Shown here piece by piece: positions 12,801-22,786 of a DNA stretch of 64,000 nt. Made by a program: the position numbers and the translations under genes. The DNA lies in contig JAVTVY010037227.1 in assembly GCA_036873755.1 (NCBI GenBank), positions 1-64,000 on the forward strand. The letters run 5' to 3'. The notes under the pieces were generated by a model. The model was not told the origin of the DNA. It did not search any database and was given only the letters and a program-made list of their open reading frames with translations. How positions within the stretch are numbered: position 1 is the stretch's first letter; the number at the start of each line of letters is the position of its first letter. The DNA comes from Hanleya hanleyi. Its lineage: Eukaryota > Mollusca > Polyplacophora > Lepidopleurida > Hanleyidae.

Positions 12801-13474
12801 GCTTCTTCAGAAGATCTTTTTAGTCGGGTGAAAGAAGACTGTATCTTAGGTTATTTGAGAGAAATCGGTTTGTTGCATAAGTTTTAATGTGTGTATGTTT
12901 TAATGTGTTGGATTACTATGTTATTAACTTGAATACATAGAATTTTGTTTGATCGTTGCTATATAGCTGAAATATTGCTGAACCTTAATTCTCTCTCTCT
13001 CGCTTTCCGGAAAGGGTATATCGTCTCCCCCTGAACTAATGGTTAAGGCCATGGAAATCAGCTACCAGTAAGTTATCGCCTCGATTTCGCTTTTCCCAAC
13101 GGTCCCCTCAATTATGTTTAAATTAATATATGGAGAAACTATTCCAGAGTATTCGTCTAAAAATACTTAAAGGAGAATTCCTGATTATATTTTCTACAAA
13201 TCAATCTAACCTGTACTTCCTGAGCTTCATGTTTTGCCGCTCTGCGGCTATACCGGGGACTACCAAACCACGGGAATCCCATCTGCTGAAATCTGCGTCC
13301 CATATCCTCGAGATCTCGTTCCATATGTGCCCTAAAGTTTGAAGTAGGTGGGAATCCCCACCAGTCACGCCAGGGACCACGATGACGACCCCATGGACCA
13401 CAAGAACGTCCCCAGGGACCCCCAAACCCCCACTCCCAGGGTGGAGATATAGGGATGTTTCGTTTACTGCTCAT
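3681..13474 (-). CDS. Small heat shock protein (alpha-crystallin family), 3 coding exons
   Basis: ATP-independent holdase chaperone of the HSP20/alpha-crystallin family, expected to form cytosolic oligomers that bind unfolding proteins. Coding exons on the minus strand are 13474-13211 (88 codons), 7766-7590 (59 codons) and 3887-3681 (68 codons plus stop). All junctions have GT-AG borders and phase 0, giving 215 residues. Residues 1-88 are the variable N-terminal arm, 89 to about 180 the alpha-crystallin domain, and 187-215 a charged tail. I chose the ATG at 13474 (MSSKRNIPI), which starts like other invertebrate sHSPs. An acceptor at 13588 and an open frame up to it leave room for an upstream ATG or a 5' UTR exon. 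Introns of 5.4 kb and 3.7 kb are filled with repeats. No convincing heat shock element was found upstream. Confidence 0.92.
3888..5479. other. sHSP intron 2, left part
   Basis: Non-coding. Contains the tRNA-like element at 4357-4434, a C-rich stretch near 5070-5090 and the motif CAGCTACGGTCCTG near 5090 (also present, diverged, in the fold-back element at 14030). An 82-codon open frame at 4475-4723 has no recognisable content. Confidence 0.4.
4357..4434 (+). repeat. tRNA-like SINE head or tRNA relic
   Basis: GCTCAGATGGTAAGA near 4371 fits a pol III A box and GGTTCGATTCC at 4412-4422 is a perfect B box, followed by a T-arm closing to AGGCT. The anticodon arm does not fold into a proper 7-base loop with T33, so this is not a functional tRNA. 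A tRNA-derived SINE or a decayed tRNA copy is likely. Confidence 0.45.
5480..6615. mobile_element. pearl-type (Helitron-like) non-autonomous element
   Basis: Six or more degenerate copies of a unit of about 150 bp (AAAGATGGCC recurs near 5655, 5806, 5956, 6107, 6246 and 6396) are followed by a GTAC/GGAC microsatellite at about 6520-6580. A hairpin closes the element at about 6590-6612 (ACCCC...GGGGT around TGGCCAAAATTGGCC). Core repeats, ACGG-like microsatellite and terminal hairpin are the known layout of bivalve pearl elements, considered non-autonomous Helitrons. Lies in sHSP intron 2. The left border is uncertain. Confidence 0.65.
6708..7406. mobile_element. MITE with long terminal inverted repeats
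   Basis: Starts TAGTCAAGTAACATGACTC and ends with the complement (GTCATGTTACTTGACTA). The arms, about 230 bp each, remain alignable with indels through AAGGCGATTCACTG and TTTCTGGCTGCTATTTTTGG. No ORF of its own. Non-autonomous DNA transposon in sHSP intron 2. Confidence 0.75.
7590..7766 (-). CDS. sHSP exon 2: core of alpha-crystallin domain
   Basis: The acceptor CAG is at 7769-7767 and the donor GT at 7589-7588; 59 codons, phase 0 on both sides. It begins VTYTDKEFEIRLNVDQFSPD, typical of beta strands 2-3. It continues with DLNVKVLDNNLVITGKH and ends FTRQFAIPE, which joins DCDPDTV in the next exon exactly as in the family (F-R-x-x-x-L-P-x-x-x-D-P-D). This join fixes the splice sites. Confidence 0.95.
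7767..8254. other. sHSP intron 1, right of exon 2
   Basis: AT-rich intronic sequence with no gene or repeat recognised. The palindromic array begins at about 8255. Confidence 0.4.
8255..8820. repeat. GACGTC palindromic array 1
   Basis: Array of a 20-bp unit built on the 18-bp palindrome AAACGCGACGTCGCGTTT and its variants (CGCC or CGTG on one side). It runs from 8268 to about 8763 and is broken by a spacer with GTTTTTGCATTGTAAAACTC near 8440. The left flank (GTGCCAAGTTTCCGTCGCC) and right flank (AACTGCGCATGTCTAGGGATC) recur in inverted form at array 4 (11520-12030). The pair therefore forms an inverted repeat about 2.7 kb apart. Open frames full of RRRVSKGDVAF are repeat artefacts. Confidence 0.9.
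8821..9197. other. sHSP intron 1 between arrays 1 and 2
   Basis: Unique AT-rich intronic sequence; nothing recognised. Confidence 0.4.
9198..9478. repeat. GACGTC palindromic array 2
   Basis: About eleven very regular 20-bp units, mostly reading CGAAACGCGACGTCGCCTTT, then a right flank identical to that of array 1 (TTTTGATAGTAGAACTGCGC, continuing for about 55 bp to AAGAAATTGTGT). Shared flank plus shared array shows arrays 1 and 2 are copies of one mobile family. Confidence 0.9.
9479..10520. other. sHSP intron 1 between arrays 2 and 3
   Basis: Unique intronic sequence. A 61-codon open frame at 9672-9857 has no recognisable content. Nothing else seen. Confidence 0.4.
10521..10835. repeat. 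GACGTC palindromic array 3
   Basis: About ten 20-bp units. The left flank of about 70 bp (GTCAAGCGGATAGCTCTGGC to ATGCGCAGTTGAAAGACC) is shared with array 4. The right flank is GGCGACGGAAACTTGGC, also the terminus of array 4 and, inverted, of array 1. The array with its two termini behaves as a defined element. Confidence 0.9.
10836..11443. other. sHSP intron 1 between arrays 3 and 4
   Basis: Unique intronic sequence; nothing recognised. Confidence 0.4.
11444..12030. repeat. GACGTC palindromic array 4
   Basis: Inverted counterpart of array 1, including its internal spacers (TTTCTTTCCTATCTTTTAAC near 11740 and GTTTTACAATGCAAAAAC near 11830). It begins with the 70-bp flank shared with array 3 and ends GGAAACTTGGCACAAATAGA, the inverse of the start of array 1. 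Confidence 0.9.
12031..13210. other. sHSP intron 1, segment next to exon 1
   Basis: Non-coding. Carries the mollusc-typical motif GTTATCTCCCT near 12107. Open frames here are short and without recognisable content. Confidence 0.4.
13211..13474 (-). CDS. sHSP exon 1: Trp/Gly/Pro-rich N-terminal arm
   Basis: 88 codons ending in phase 0 at the donor GT (13210-13209). Residues 11-42 form a Trp-rich segment with three GPW units (GGPWGRS, CGPWGRH, GPWRDWW), seven Trp in about 30 residues. The charged ERDLEDMGRRFQQMG and a second aromatic cluster (FPWFG) follow. sHSP N-terminal arms are known to be variable and aromatic, and to drive oligomerisation and client binding. The frame stays open upstream to the acceptor at 13589, so a start at an earlier ATG is possible. 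Confidence 0.85.
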
Positions 13475-14029
13475 CCATCGCCAGGGCGGACCTCGGCACA
13501 CCCATCGTGCATGACACACACGAGGTGACAGGCCTCGAAAAAACATCTTTTGGTCAGCACTTCTCTGTAAGTCTTCCTCTCGCACAATCTGTAAAAAGAG
13601 AACAAACTTTACAATTTAATAGTATCGTATACATTTTCCCTGATATACATTGCACCAAAACAACCGAGGAAAAAATCTTTACGGCGTTATTTCCTGACCC
13701 GATTAATGCTTCATCATTTTGTAAATCATGTTCTTCGCTATATTCTATGCATATACAGGACCGGTTACGGGGCACACATCAGGGGCTCGTTAACGTTGTT
13801 AATTATGGTGTTTGGGGGGGGGGGCGGTGGTCGTGAAGAAAAGGATCTTCTTCGTTACCCCCTCAATCAATATAATTATCCAAATTAACAACGATAGCGA
13901 GCTCCTGTGGACATCAGCCTGCTTCATGAGTATGGGAGAGTGTATAATTAACTAAAAACGCACGCAGTTTCCCATGCCTGTAAATAATATGCGATTATCA
14001 CACGCATTTACTTTTAGCTTTGCGCTCTT
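13475..14029. other. 5' side of the sHSP gene
   Basis: An acceptor-like TTTTTACAG at 13597-13589 (minus) implies a 5' UTR exon further right. Poly-G tract near 13813. No promoter element assigned. Confidence 0.35.
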
Positions 14030-14485
14030 CTAGACATTATTTTTGCTGAGAGAACGGAACTAAGAATATAAATCAACCTAATTTGACACCGAAATCGTCT
14101 TTCGGCGAAAAATGTATCAGCGAATTTACTTTACCGCCGTACTCAGGACCGTAGCCAGGATTTACTGAGGGGTGGTTCGCCTTCACTCCAAAAGGGCATG
14201 GGAAAAGGGACAAATAGGAGGTTCGCTTCAGTGTTTGAAAAGGGCATTTATATGAGAAAAATATATAATATTTCCCAAGGGGGAGGGGGGGAGGGGGGGC
14301 GCACGCGGAGCCCAGATATGTATTGGAGGACGCATCAATAAGTTTTGATTATACTTTGTAGTGCTTCTAACTAATCTGGAGCTGGGCGGCGAAGTAAATT
14401 CGAATTTTTCGCTGAAAGAGGACGATTTCGGCGTTCATTTAGGTTGGTATATATTTTGTGCCATTCTCTCAAAACAAATTCATGC
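14030..14485. mobile_element. Fold-back element
   Basis: Inverted arms of about 100 bp (14030-14135 and 14385-14485) share CCGAAATCGTC, CAGCGAA..TTTACTT and ATCAACCTAA-like blocks with indels. The centre is G-rich and contains GGACCGTAGCCAGGATTT. Non-coding. Confidence 0.6.
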
Positions 14486-16129
14486 CAGAAAGCTATGAAA
14501 GTTACTGACATCATACTATGGAGTAGTGAGCTAGTGTTGACTACATACTACTGACATCGAACGTGAGCTAGTGTATACTACTGAAATCAGACGTCAACAA
14601 ACGACGGAAGGCACCCGAACATTAGGTATACATGTACAATAGTCCTTACCGTATGAGAATTGCACCCTTCTCCGATTAGCGACTACAATCTGTGCGCAAC
14701 GGGTCTCTTTCTGTTATATTATGAGATACCGAGTGTTCAGGCTGATGAAATATACACATAGTTATCATCAGCTGTAATGCTATCGTGACACAGCGTCGAG
14801 AATGTTCTAGCTTGCTCAGTGGTGTGGCACACTGACATGGAAAACCCTGACCCATTGATCGATTTAAACAGGTAAACACTGAACTCCTCGCAGTGCGGGC
14901 CCAACGTACACAGCGAATATTTTGTTGTATTAGAAAAACAAAAAGACCTCCGTCGAGGCAAGAGTCCGTAGGGGAATACATCACTGAATATTACATAGGT
15001 CCGGATGCCAAGCTCAATTTTGCATTTGTTGGACGTTAACTCCACCAATGATAATTAACCTGGGATTGAGGGTTCCCCACTAGCATGTCCAACCAGGGAT
15101 GTGGGAGTCACATTCCCCGCACATAATTTTTGTCTGATTTCACGTGCTTGAAATATTGATGGAAAACCTTGAATACTGCTTGAGACATTAGGCCCCTTTC
15201 CAACCCCACCTCCCCCTGAGAGGATGCCCCCACCCAAATCAACACGTTAGCGGCAGAAATGAGACCCTGTATTCCTAGTTGTACCAATTTGCTTGTGATT
15301 TTGTGCTATAGGCCCGACACATCAACACTTCATATTTTGTATGTGTACAGTATAGCATCATCATTGAGAGAATCCTCTACAAAACACACCTGATTTTACC
15401 GACACTCCGTTCTGATCTCAGCATCATGTGATGAGGATTTAATGCGCTCGGTATAATTTTGTATACTGGTGTTACAGGTCACCTTCACCCTACTGTATCA
15501 ATGCCCATGGACTTGTATGTATCACATTCATATTGGATGGAGATGGCTGATGAGAATATTGCCCATATGGAACAAATGGCTGGATTCCAGCAAATAAAAA
15601 GTTCATGTTAATCATAAACAACATACAGTTAATAATATTATCAAATAATTATGTTTATTCCTCGTCGACATAAATATATTACAGAAAATATTATGACTGA
15701 ATCATGGTAACAGGTATTCAAGGGTATATATGTCTACACTAAACTGAAGGAGACCCATGATGCTTATTATATTATGTTGCAAAACTTCACTTGCTAATCT
15801 CGATTATGTTGCTTATTGTGAAAATAAATGAAGTTACGAAAATAAATTTAGTATGATTGCCCATTGCTCTCAAATTAGAAATATCTTCAGCAGCTAAAGT
15901 TAAGCCAATCATTACAATATATAACACCATGGTATTGTTGTAATATCACCCAGGTATTGATCTTTGGTTAAGAATGTAATGAGATACATAGACCTGTTGT
16001 TTGTGTTATTCTGTATGCAGTTCATTCTGTATGTATTTTATACATGTACATATATCAGAAGTGGAATTAAAATTTGAATAAAATAATCAAAATATGTTCG
16101 GTTTTTACCTCTACTCAGGAAATGATGTC
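14486..16129. other. Intergenic, no gene seen
   Basis: AT-rich sequence with scattered short open frames, none with recognisable content. It ends where the DIRS left terminus begins. Confidence 0.4.
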
Positions 16130-16320
16130 ATTTATGACCCAAACCTACACCTGCTTTGATCTATCCCTTAACTCCGCCAGGAATACAATACAAAAGTTAT
16201 CTCCCCTGGGGAGTTATCCCCCCGGGGAGTAGTCTCCCCTTAGGGGAGCTCTCTCAGCTCAGACAGGATATATATAGTCTGTCCACAGTATCCACTTCCT
16301 CTTTTCTCGTTTGTACCTCC
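16130..16320 (+). repeat. DIRS left inverted terminal repeat
   Basis: Starts TTTATGACCCAAACC. Contains CTGCTTTGATCTATCCC, a block of self-complementary GGGGAG/CTCCCC steps near 16200-16250 and a stretch ending CACTTCCTCTTTTCTCG. The complement of this order is found at 22555-22740. Confidence 0.85.
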
Positions 16321-16431
16321 AGTGGTGCACGTCAGGGAGTTTTGCAATACAGTGCTAGTTGTTGTTGTTCAAAGACTAGTTGTTGTTGTTCAAAGACTTG
16401 TTTATTTACGAAACATTTTCTTTCTTGAATA

Positions 16432-16620
16432 ATGTCTTCTGAGTATTCTGTCCCAATTCTTTCAAATTCTTGCCGTTCGTGTCGGCGAGTTTCGACACGT
16501 TTGATCGCCCTCACGCGTTGTTTCGCTTGTAAAGATAAATTATGCTACCGAAATAGCACATGTGCTGAAGGTTTGTCTTGGGATTGTTCTTGGGAAAATC
16601 ACGTATGTCTTATCTACTGA
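16432..16620 (+). pseudogene. DIRS Gag-like zinc-binding remnant
   Basis: 63-codon open stretch with spacing C-x2-C...C-x2-C...C (CRSCRRVSTRLIALTRCFAC, then LCYRNSTCAEG and W..SWENH). This matches the Cys-rich start of ORF1 in invertebrate DIRS elements (CxxC-x-CxxC-x-C-xx-W). The following 2.3 kb (to about 18900) shows only broken frames and probably holds the rest of ORF1 plus later insertions. Confidence 0.6.
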
Positions 16621-18139
16621 GATCTCCGATCTATCGGAGGTCGTTAGACGCGTTGGAAATTTCCTTAGTAGAAGACATCAAAATTTATGAGGATATTGGA
16701 GGTCCCGATTTGGTTTTGTCGCATAAATTGAAAAGCCCGGCATCTTCTTCTGTTCTCTGGTAATATACCGTCTAGAGGACCGTCGTACAAGAACTTAGCG
16801 AGATTGTACTGGCCTCCTTTGGCATAGCATTGTCTGTAGGCCTTGAGAAACCTGTGTCTTTGTTCAGACAAACAAAGGCCAGGTCCCGGTTGCTGGGGCA
16901 CTCTATTGTCTCCAACGGACAAAAGAATTTGATCTTACCGCGTTGTCAGTTCACGGTCAATTGGTCCGGCTGATTTTTACTATAGTGATAGAATCGTTCT
17001 GTTTTTGCCTTCACGTCTTATATCTTCCTCTGCTGTTTTGTCTAAAAGAAAACAGCCTCTCATTCTATGGAAGGACGGTTGTACTCGGCTTTGAATGTCC
17101 GGATTACGGATTTACAACCTCCACTTTCGGCGTATGTTGACATCGTTCCGTGTTTTCTGATCATCGCGCTTGTTCTAACAGCTGCTTGGCCGAATGCTTA
17201 CAGTGTCGGACTGAAGATTAAAAGAACACCGTTCTTGTTTCTCGTTCCAGACAGTTCAATCAGGAGGTTATTTGTCCTACGTTTGAACTGTACGAAATTG
17301 AACTAAGATTTTTCTTCACGGAATAGAAATGCTTCAACGTATTATAACTTCGGAGAATTACAGGTTCTGCAGGGAATTTGCAGTCCGTCGTCGTGTTGTT
17401 GTTGTTCTTGTGTTTCCGACTTTTTTCCAGTTTTGGGAGTCTTCCTTCTATGCATGCAGTTCGTTGCTCCTACCAAAATGTAGTCTCTTGTTTTATCAAG
17501 TGTTATTCTGTTTATTTGATATCATGTGATCAAGAGAGAATTTGCAGAGTTTTTTTTTCTCTGTCTTTGAGTTTACGTGTTGTTGTTGTTGCGTTTGTCT
17601 TCGTTTTTACAAGTCAAAGCCATACACTACGGCTCTTTGTTACATATTAATGAGCTTTCTTATTACTCTTTTTGGTGTAATCAAGGGTGTGTTGAACAAC
17701 AAAAGAAGTCACGTGATGTTTATTAAGAAATTGTGCTATTCTTTGGAACACATTTTTCTGTTAGTAAATATTGCATTGTGTTGTATTTATTTTTCACAAC
17801 CAAATTTTCCCATCGGTATATTGAATTAGACGTACAATTCAAATTGGGTTGAGCTGTAATTTTATTTTCTTCTTCTGAGAAATCTTTATTATTAGCTTGA
17901 GTGAGTTTATTTCTCCGAGAAATCTTTAGAATTGCTCTCGGTCGACAGATCATCGGCCTGGGACAGCATAAGTCTGTTCCATCGGGCGGTCTTCTTGTTC
18001 TTTGTAAGTTACTTGCGTCCGAGTATGTTTACCGGTTACAGCCTTGTAAGAAGAACCACAGACTGCCTTGGCAATGTTTTTTTTTTCTCCTCGATAGCCT
18101 CGTCCAAACATCTTTTGGTCTACTGCATTTATTTCATCT

Positions 18140-18195
18140 TTATCTTTTTTAAGGTAAAGACAGCCGGGCGCGCTAACCGACTGCGCCACGGAGAC
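18140..18195 (-). repeat. tRNA-like 5' half (SINE fragment)
   Basis: On the minus strand GTCTCCGTGGCGCAGTCGGT is a tRNA 5' end with A box (TGGCGCAGTCGG-TTAGCGC). The homology stops after the D arm and no B box follows. A-rich sequence flanks it at about 18215-18247. Probably a truncated tRNA-derived SINE inserted in the DIRS copy. Confidence 0.4.
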
Positions 18196-18949
18196 TAAGC
18201 TGAGCTTGTCTATTTAAAAAAAACCCCAAAAAACCAAAAAAAAAAACCCGGATGATAATTTATTCTATTCCATTTGAGGTTTTATGTGCAGTTTGGACCT
18301 CTAATAAGGGGGCGAGTCTAGATTGAACATTGTTTTGGTTGGTCAAGTCAATTTGTGAGATTTATGACCTTATAGTTCATCTACCGGCGAGAGACATCAA
18401 AATGTATTGGCTCTCTTCGGGAATTTTAAATTTTATTGAAGATCCTCCTACTTTACGTGGAAGTTTCTTTGTGTTGATTGTCGGGGATGTTACTACCACG
18501 GAGTAACGCTCTCGATTAACGCTGGGAACAATGAATGTGTTCATCTCCTAGATGCGTTTCAAATCTCATTACAAGTCTCGCATACTACGGCTGTTTTGTT
18601 TCGGACTCCACTGTGATTTTTTTTTCCAGTTTCGACTACAGTGTTCAGTTGTTTTTCCATAACGTCGTTCCTGTTCTCCTCAACGTCGTTTCTCGTACAT
18701 TTCTAAGGTTTTACCCTGCTCTTTCGTGAGCGTATATGTACAATAAATTGAACTGATTTGTAAGATTTTGGGAAAATCACTACGCCGTTTCTCAAGCAAC
18801 GCCATTAGCGTTTCGCATTACGTCGTTCCTGTTACACCTCGTCGACGTTCCATTACGTCGTCACGTGGTCCTCTTACTCCTGTACGTTTTTCTCATACAT
18901 CTATTAGTCCTGCCCGTACGCCATAACGCCGTTCACCACGTCGTTCTTT

Positions 18950-19860
18950 TATACCTCCTTATCAGGGTCGTCAAGTTCGACAGTTCCGGTCTCCATTTCT
19001 GGATCTTTTTCTTCATTGTATAGAGACTTTGGCGTTTGTTCGCCTGCACGTCTCTCGATGTCGGTGTTTTTCTAATAAGACGATTCGGCGATGCGTCTTT
19101 ATCGCTGGGTTGACCCCCATCGATTTGCGAGATGCATATCTTTTTGATACCAATTCATCCTCGTTTTTCGGACGTTTCTCCTACGATTCACCATCGTCGG
19201 TCGTCGATTTCGTGTGACAAGTCTTTCCGTTCGGAGTCAACATCGCCCTTGTATCACTTTTATAGTTTTGGCTTTGTGTTCTCCATCTTGGAGCGTTCAC
19301 ATCGAGGTTTACTTGCGGTGGTGCCCCTTGTGGTTCGATCACAGGAAGTTCATTTTTCAACTCTGTTATTCAAGCACAGAGAAAAAGTGACAGTCTCATT
19401 CTTCATTCAAATTGAAGAAAGCCATATGGTTACAGAGTGTGACACTTTGTAGCTGATACCGTCAAGATTATGGTCAGTTATAGGCCAGTTTTGTTGCACT
19501 TCCGGTGGTCGAATTATGGGGGTATTACTGTGGGTTCGTCGTTACTTTGGGGACAGTTTTTCGTCTCTCTCCTTCAAGTGCTTCGTCCCGTATAGACCGT
19601 TGGACCAGTTTTAGACGTGGGCATTATAGTGGTTTGGTCATCAACTGGTAGGACTTGTCATTTCTACGCAGGACCTTAATCATTATGGTCGCATTCTACT
19701 TCGGTCACTGCAGTGCCTTCTGTCTTATTACAGACGTTTTCCCTCAATCCATTAGTGCTGGTATTGACGTCTCTACTTCCACCTCTGTTTTTGGTGGCAG
19801 TCCCGCCACATCGTCATGTGGGGTGTTCATTTCCGGCTGATAGTCTAGGTTGGATGCCAG
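18950..19860 (+). pseudogene. DIRS reverse transcriptase / RNase H remnant
   Basis: In one frame LTPIDLRDAYLFDT, in another IPIHPRFSDVSPTIHHRR and later EESHMVTECDTL. Together they follow the order of the DIRS RT palm (I/SDLKDAY-hIPIHPRF-..-F.IHHR ... EKSHLVP). The YLDD-like site cannot be read, so the copy is inactive. A 20-A run at about 19876 lies just downstream. Confidence 0.65.
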
Positions 19861-20040
19861 TCTTCACATCAATTAAAAAAAAAAAAAAAAAAAAAGACGA
19901 TGTTTTCATCCAATCGGTCTTCTACATCGCAGCTATCAAGCGAAATGGGCCTATTTCGTCTCCTGGTGCCGAGAACGTGATGCCGATCCCGACTCTGCCT
20001 CGGTTTTTCCTTAGTAGCTGATTTCCTCCTTCACCTCCAT

Positions 20041-20860
20041 CGTGATAAGAAGTTTCAAATCAGCACCTTTGAGGGGTATCGTTCTGCTTTGGCTAGGGTT
20101 TTACGTTTTTCTGCCGGCATCGACATTACTCTAAACGACAATATCTCTGCGCTCATTCGGTCTTTCGTGTTACAGTCTCGCCGTATTCGCCAGCTGTTTC
20201 CGTATTGGGATATTGGTGTGGTTCTGTGTGCTCTGATTCGTCCGCCCTTTGAACCCTTACAGTCCGCCTCTCTTAAAGCTGTTGCCTACAAGACTGCTTT
20301 TCTGGCGGCTTTTGCTTTGGCGTCTAGTGTGTCTTGAGTGATCATCTATGACCTGGACGGCGGATTGGTCTCGCATTTTCTGTCGACCCATTCCTGAGTT
20401 CATCGCCAAAAATAAGTCTGTTCACCTAGGTCCGTGTGCTCAACGTTTGTTCTCCTTCCCTGCGTTATCAGACTTCGTGTATGACTTTGTAGACGACATT
20501 CTGTTATACCCTGTTTGAGCCATACGCCAGTACGAGTATGAGCTGGCCGAATGGGTAGAGTCGCGAGAAGAGTTATCGTTTATATCTCTCGTACCGTTCC
20601 CGGTCGGGTTTCTCGTCGTCTATTATTCTTGTCCCTTCGGCCGTATGCAGTGCGTGACATTACTAAGAATTCCATTGCTTCGTGGTTGAAGAAGACCTTA
20701 AGTGGTCATATCAATTGGCCATTGACGCTCCCCCACTACTTTGTCCAGTCCTGTGCTTTGACGACAAACTTCTATTTCTATCTGAGAGATATGTCAGTGC
20801 TTTTAGATAGAGTGACCACGCTTGGACCACTGGTGGCTGCCCAGCTCGTGGTCAAGTAAC
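20041..20860 (+). pseudogene. DIRS tyrosine recombinase remnant
   Basis: ISALIRSFVLQSRRIRQLFP, then WDIGVVLCALIRPPFEPLQS and ASLKAVAYKTAFLAAFALAS (20140-20330), follow the core of DIRS recombinases (the K/TAFLLALAS.RR.SE region; the catalytic Arg region is damaged). A further piece, AVRDITKNSIASWLKKTL (about 20645-20700), matches the block before the catalytic H-x-x-R. Frame changes near 20340 and 20545 separate the pieces. Confidence 0.75.
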
Positions 20861-20972
20861 TTTTCAAAAAGAGAGGGGGGGGGGGGCCATTTTTCATCAT
20901 CGCAGCAAGTCAGCCAGCTTGCTGTATCATCTCTTCTCTCAGTCATATGATATGTCCACATACTACATGATC

Positions 20973-22265
20973 ACCTAAGAAAGAAGTAATAGGTCAGCTT
21001 GCCAGCCACCGACTCTCAAGTCATCAATCACGGCCTGACACAATGAAGAGTTTTAATCTTTGCCTTTACTGCAGATTTGCTTGTGTCATTGCAGGTTGAA
21101 ACTATGACCTTCTAGATCATCTCAGCTGAGTCACCTTGCGGTCAACTCACAGTTCAACGTACAAAGAACTGACACTTTTGTGAGTATTAATAATGTTTAT
21201 TTTCAGGTCACCAGTGTCAGCAACAGTAAAGTACAGACAGTTGACAAAGACACAGAGTAGACTCGGAGATTCCGCTGTCAACTCTCAACAGTCCAGTCTG
21301 CATCAAGGATTAAAGTACACAGAGTTGGATATAAGGCGGAATGTGGACTGACGATGGTGTCAGTTGGGCGACTGGTATGGTACGATGGCGATTTCTCCCA
21401 ACTCATACCTGCTTTACTTCTGAACTCAGGCGCTCAGGTTCCTGAGTTACGATGGAGGTAATACTGCGCACCACAACCACGATCACAGCTGCATGGATGA
21501 AGTCATTCAAAAGATAAGTAACTTCTATTACTACTCCATAATTAACCACTGCGTCACCAACCAGGGTTCTTTTTGTTGAGAATTATTGTCATATCTCTGC
21601 TCTTTTTAGGCCACCTAAGAGAAGTAATAGGTCAGTTGGCCAGCCGCCATCTCTCAAGTTATCTTTTAAGGCTTGACACAATTATGATTTTAATCTTTGC
21701 CTTTACTGCAGATTTGTTTGTGTCATTTCAGGTTAAAGCTTTGTTTTCTTCTTCCAGATCATCTCAGCTGAGTCATCTGCGTCCATCCTAGGGGGTCCAG
21801 TGTCAGCAACATGGACTAAACTACAGAGGATTGATGAAGACGTAGACTCAGAGCTTCCGCTGTCAACTCTCAACAGACCAGTGTCCGCATCAGGGACTAA
21901 AGTACACAGACTTGGACATAAGGCGGAATGTGGACTGACGATGGTGTCAGTTGGGCGACTGGTATGGTACGATGGCGATTTCTCCCAACTCATACTTGCT
22001 TTACTTTTGAACTCAGGGGCTCAGGTTCCTGAGTTACGATGGAGGTAATACTTCGCACCACTACCACAATCACAGAACCGGACACCTTGTATGCTACATT
22101 GGCGACCAAAGATCCCAAATCATACATGCTGCCTTTCAAGTACTCATTCCGGCAAAAGTGCCTGAGTCCTGCACGGGAGGTATCATTGTGCTCCACATCC
22201 AAGACCACAGCTACTTGCATGAAGACATGCCACAAGATAAGTAGCCACTTCTTATATCCATGACT
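20973..22265 (+). repeat. Tandem duplication in the DIRS 3' region
   Basis: The block with AGAAGTAATAGGTCAG..GCCAGCC occurs at about 20978 and 21615. GTTGGGCGACTGGTATGGTA occurs at about 21364 and 21951. Two copies of a segment of about 590-640 bp. The two copies differ by indels, so the duplication is old. Confidence 0.75.
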
Positions 22266-22399
22266 ACCATCTGCGTTTCCGACCAGGGTGTTCTTGTTGA
22301 ATATTATTGTGTCTTGTTTGTGATTATCTCAGCGGATATTCAGCCTGCCATTGCAAATACAAGGCCGAGGTTCCCACCTCCATATGTTGGTAGTGAGGT

Positions 22400-22489
22400 A
22401 TAGATCAAAGCAGGTGTAGGTTTGGGTCATAAATATTAAACATTTATAAACAATGTTACTATTTATAACCAAACCAAACCTGCTTTGAT
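22400..22489 (+). repeat. DIRS internal complementary region (ICR)
   Basis: 22400-22434 is the reverse complement of the extreme left end (starting at 16130). The next 55 bases to 22489 are the reverse complement of the extreme right end (22731-22786). The two halves abut, as expected for the template of the circular junction in DIRS replication. Confidence 0.85.
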
Positions 22490-22554
22490 GTTATGGCCCT
22501 CCCATCCTTCCCCTCACTCCGCGGCCTTGCACACCACAGGACTCGGTTTATAAC

Positions 22555-22786
22555 AAGAGAAAAGAGGAAGTGGATACTGTGGACAGACTATATATATCCT
22601 GTCTGAGCTGAGAGAGCTCCCCTAAGGGGAGACTACTCCCCGGGGGGATAACTCCCCAGGGGAGATAACTTTTGTTTTAAAACTTCCGTTTTATCGTTTG
22701 TATTGTATTCCTGGCGGAGATTAAGGCATAGATCAAAGCAGGTTTGGTTTGGTTATAAATAGTAACATTGTTTATAAATGTTTAAT
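22555..22786 (-). repeat. DIRS right inverted terminal repeat
   Basis: Complement of the left ITR from GAAAAGAGGAAGTGG to CTGGCGGA, then ATAGATCAAAGCAGGTTTGG and the right extension GTTTATAAATGTTTAAT. About 30 bp (near 22680-22700) is extra relative to the left ITR. Confidence 0.8.

Larger units (their letters stand above)
16130..22786 (+). mobile_element. DIRS-type tyrosine-recombinase retrotransposon, decayed
   Basis: DIRS elements encode a Gag-like protein, RT/RNase H and a tyrosine recombinase, carry inverted terminal repeats and an internal complementary region (ICR), and insert without target duplication. All parts are visible. The left ITR is at 16130-16320 and the right ITR (inverted) at about 22560-22786. 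The ICR at 22400-22489 joins the complement of the left end directly to the complement of the right end. Between them lie a Gag-type zinc-binding stretch (16432), RT remnants (19020-19450) and recombinase remnants (20090-20740). Many stops and frame changes show the copy is dead. Length 6.66 kb. Confidence 0.85.

Noticed and set aside
13600..14130. Heat shock elements upstream of the sHSP gene
   Set aside because: Isolated TTC/GAA words occur, but no run of three correctly spaced pentamers was found.
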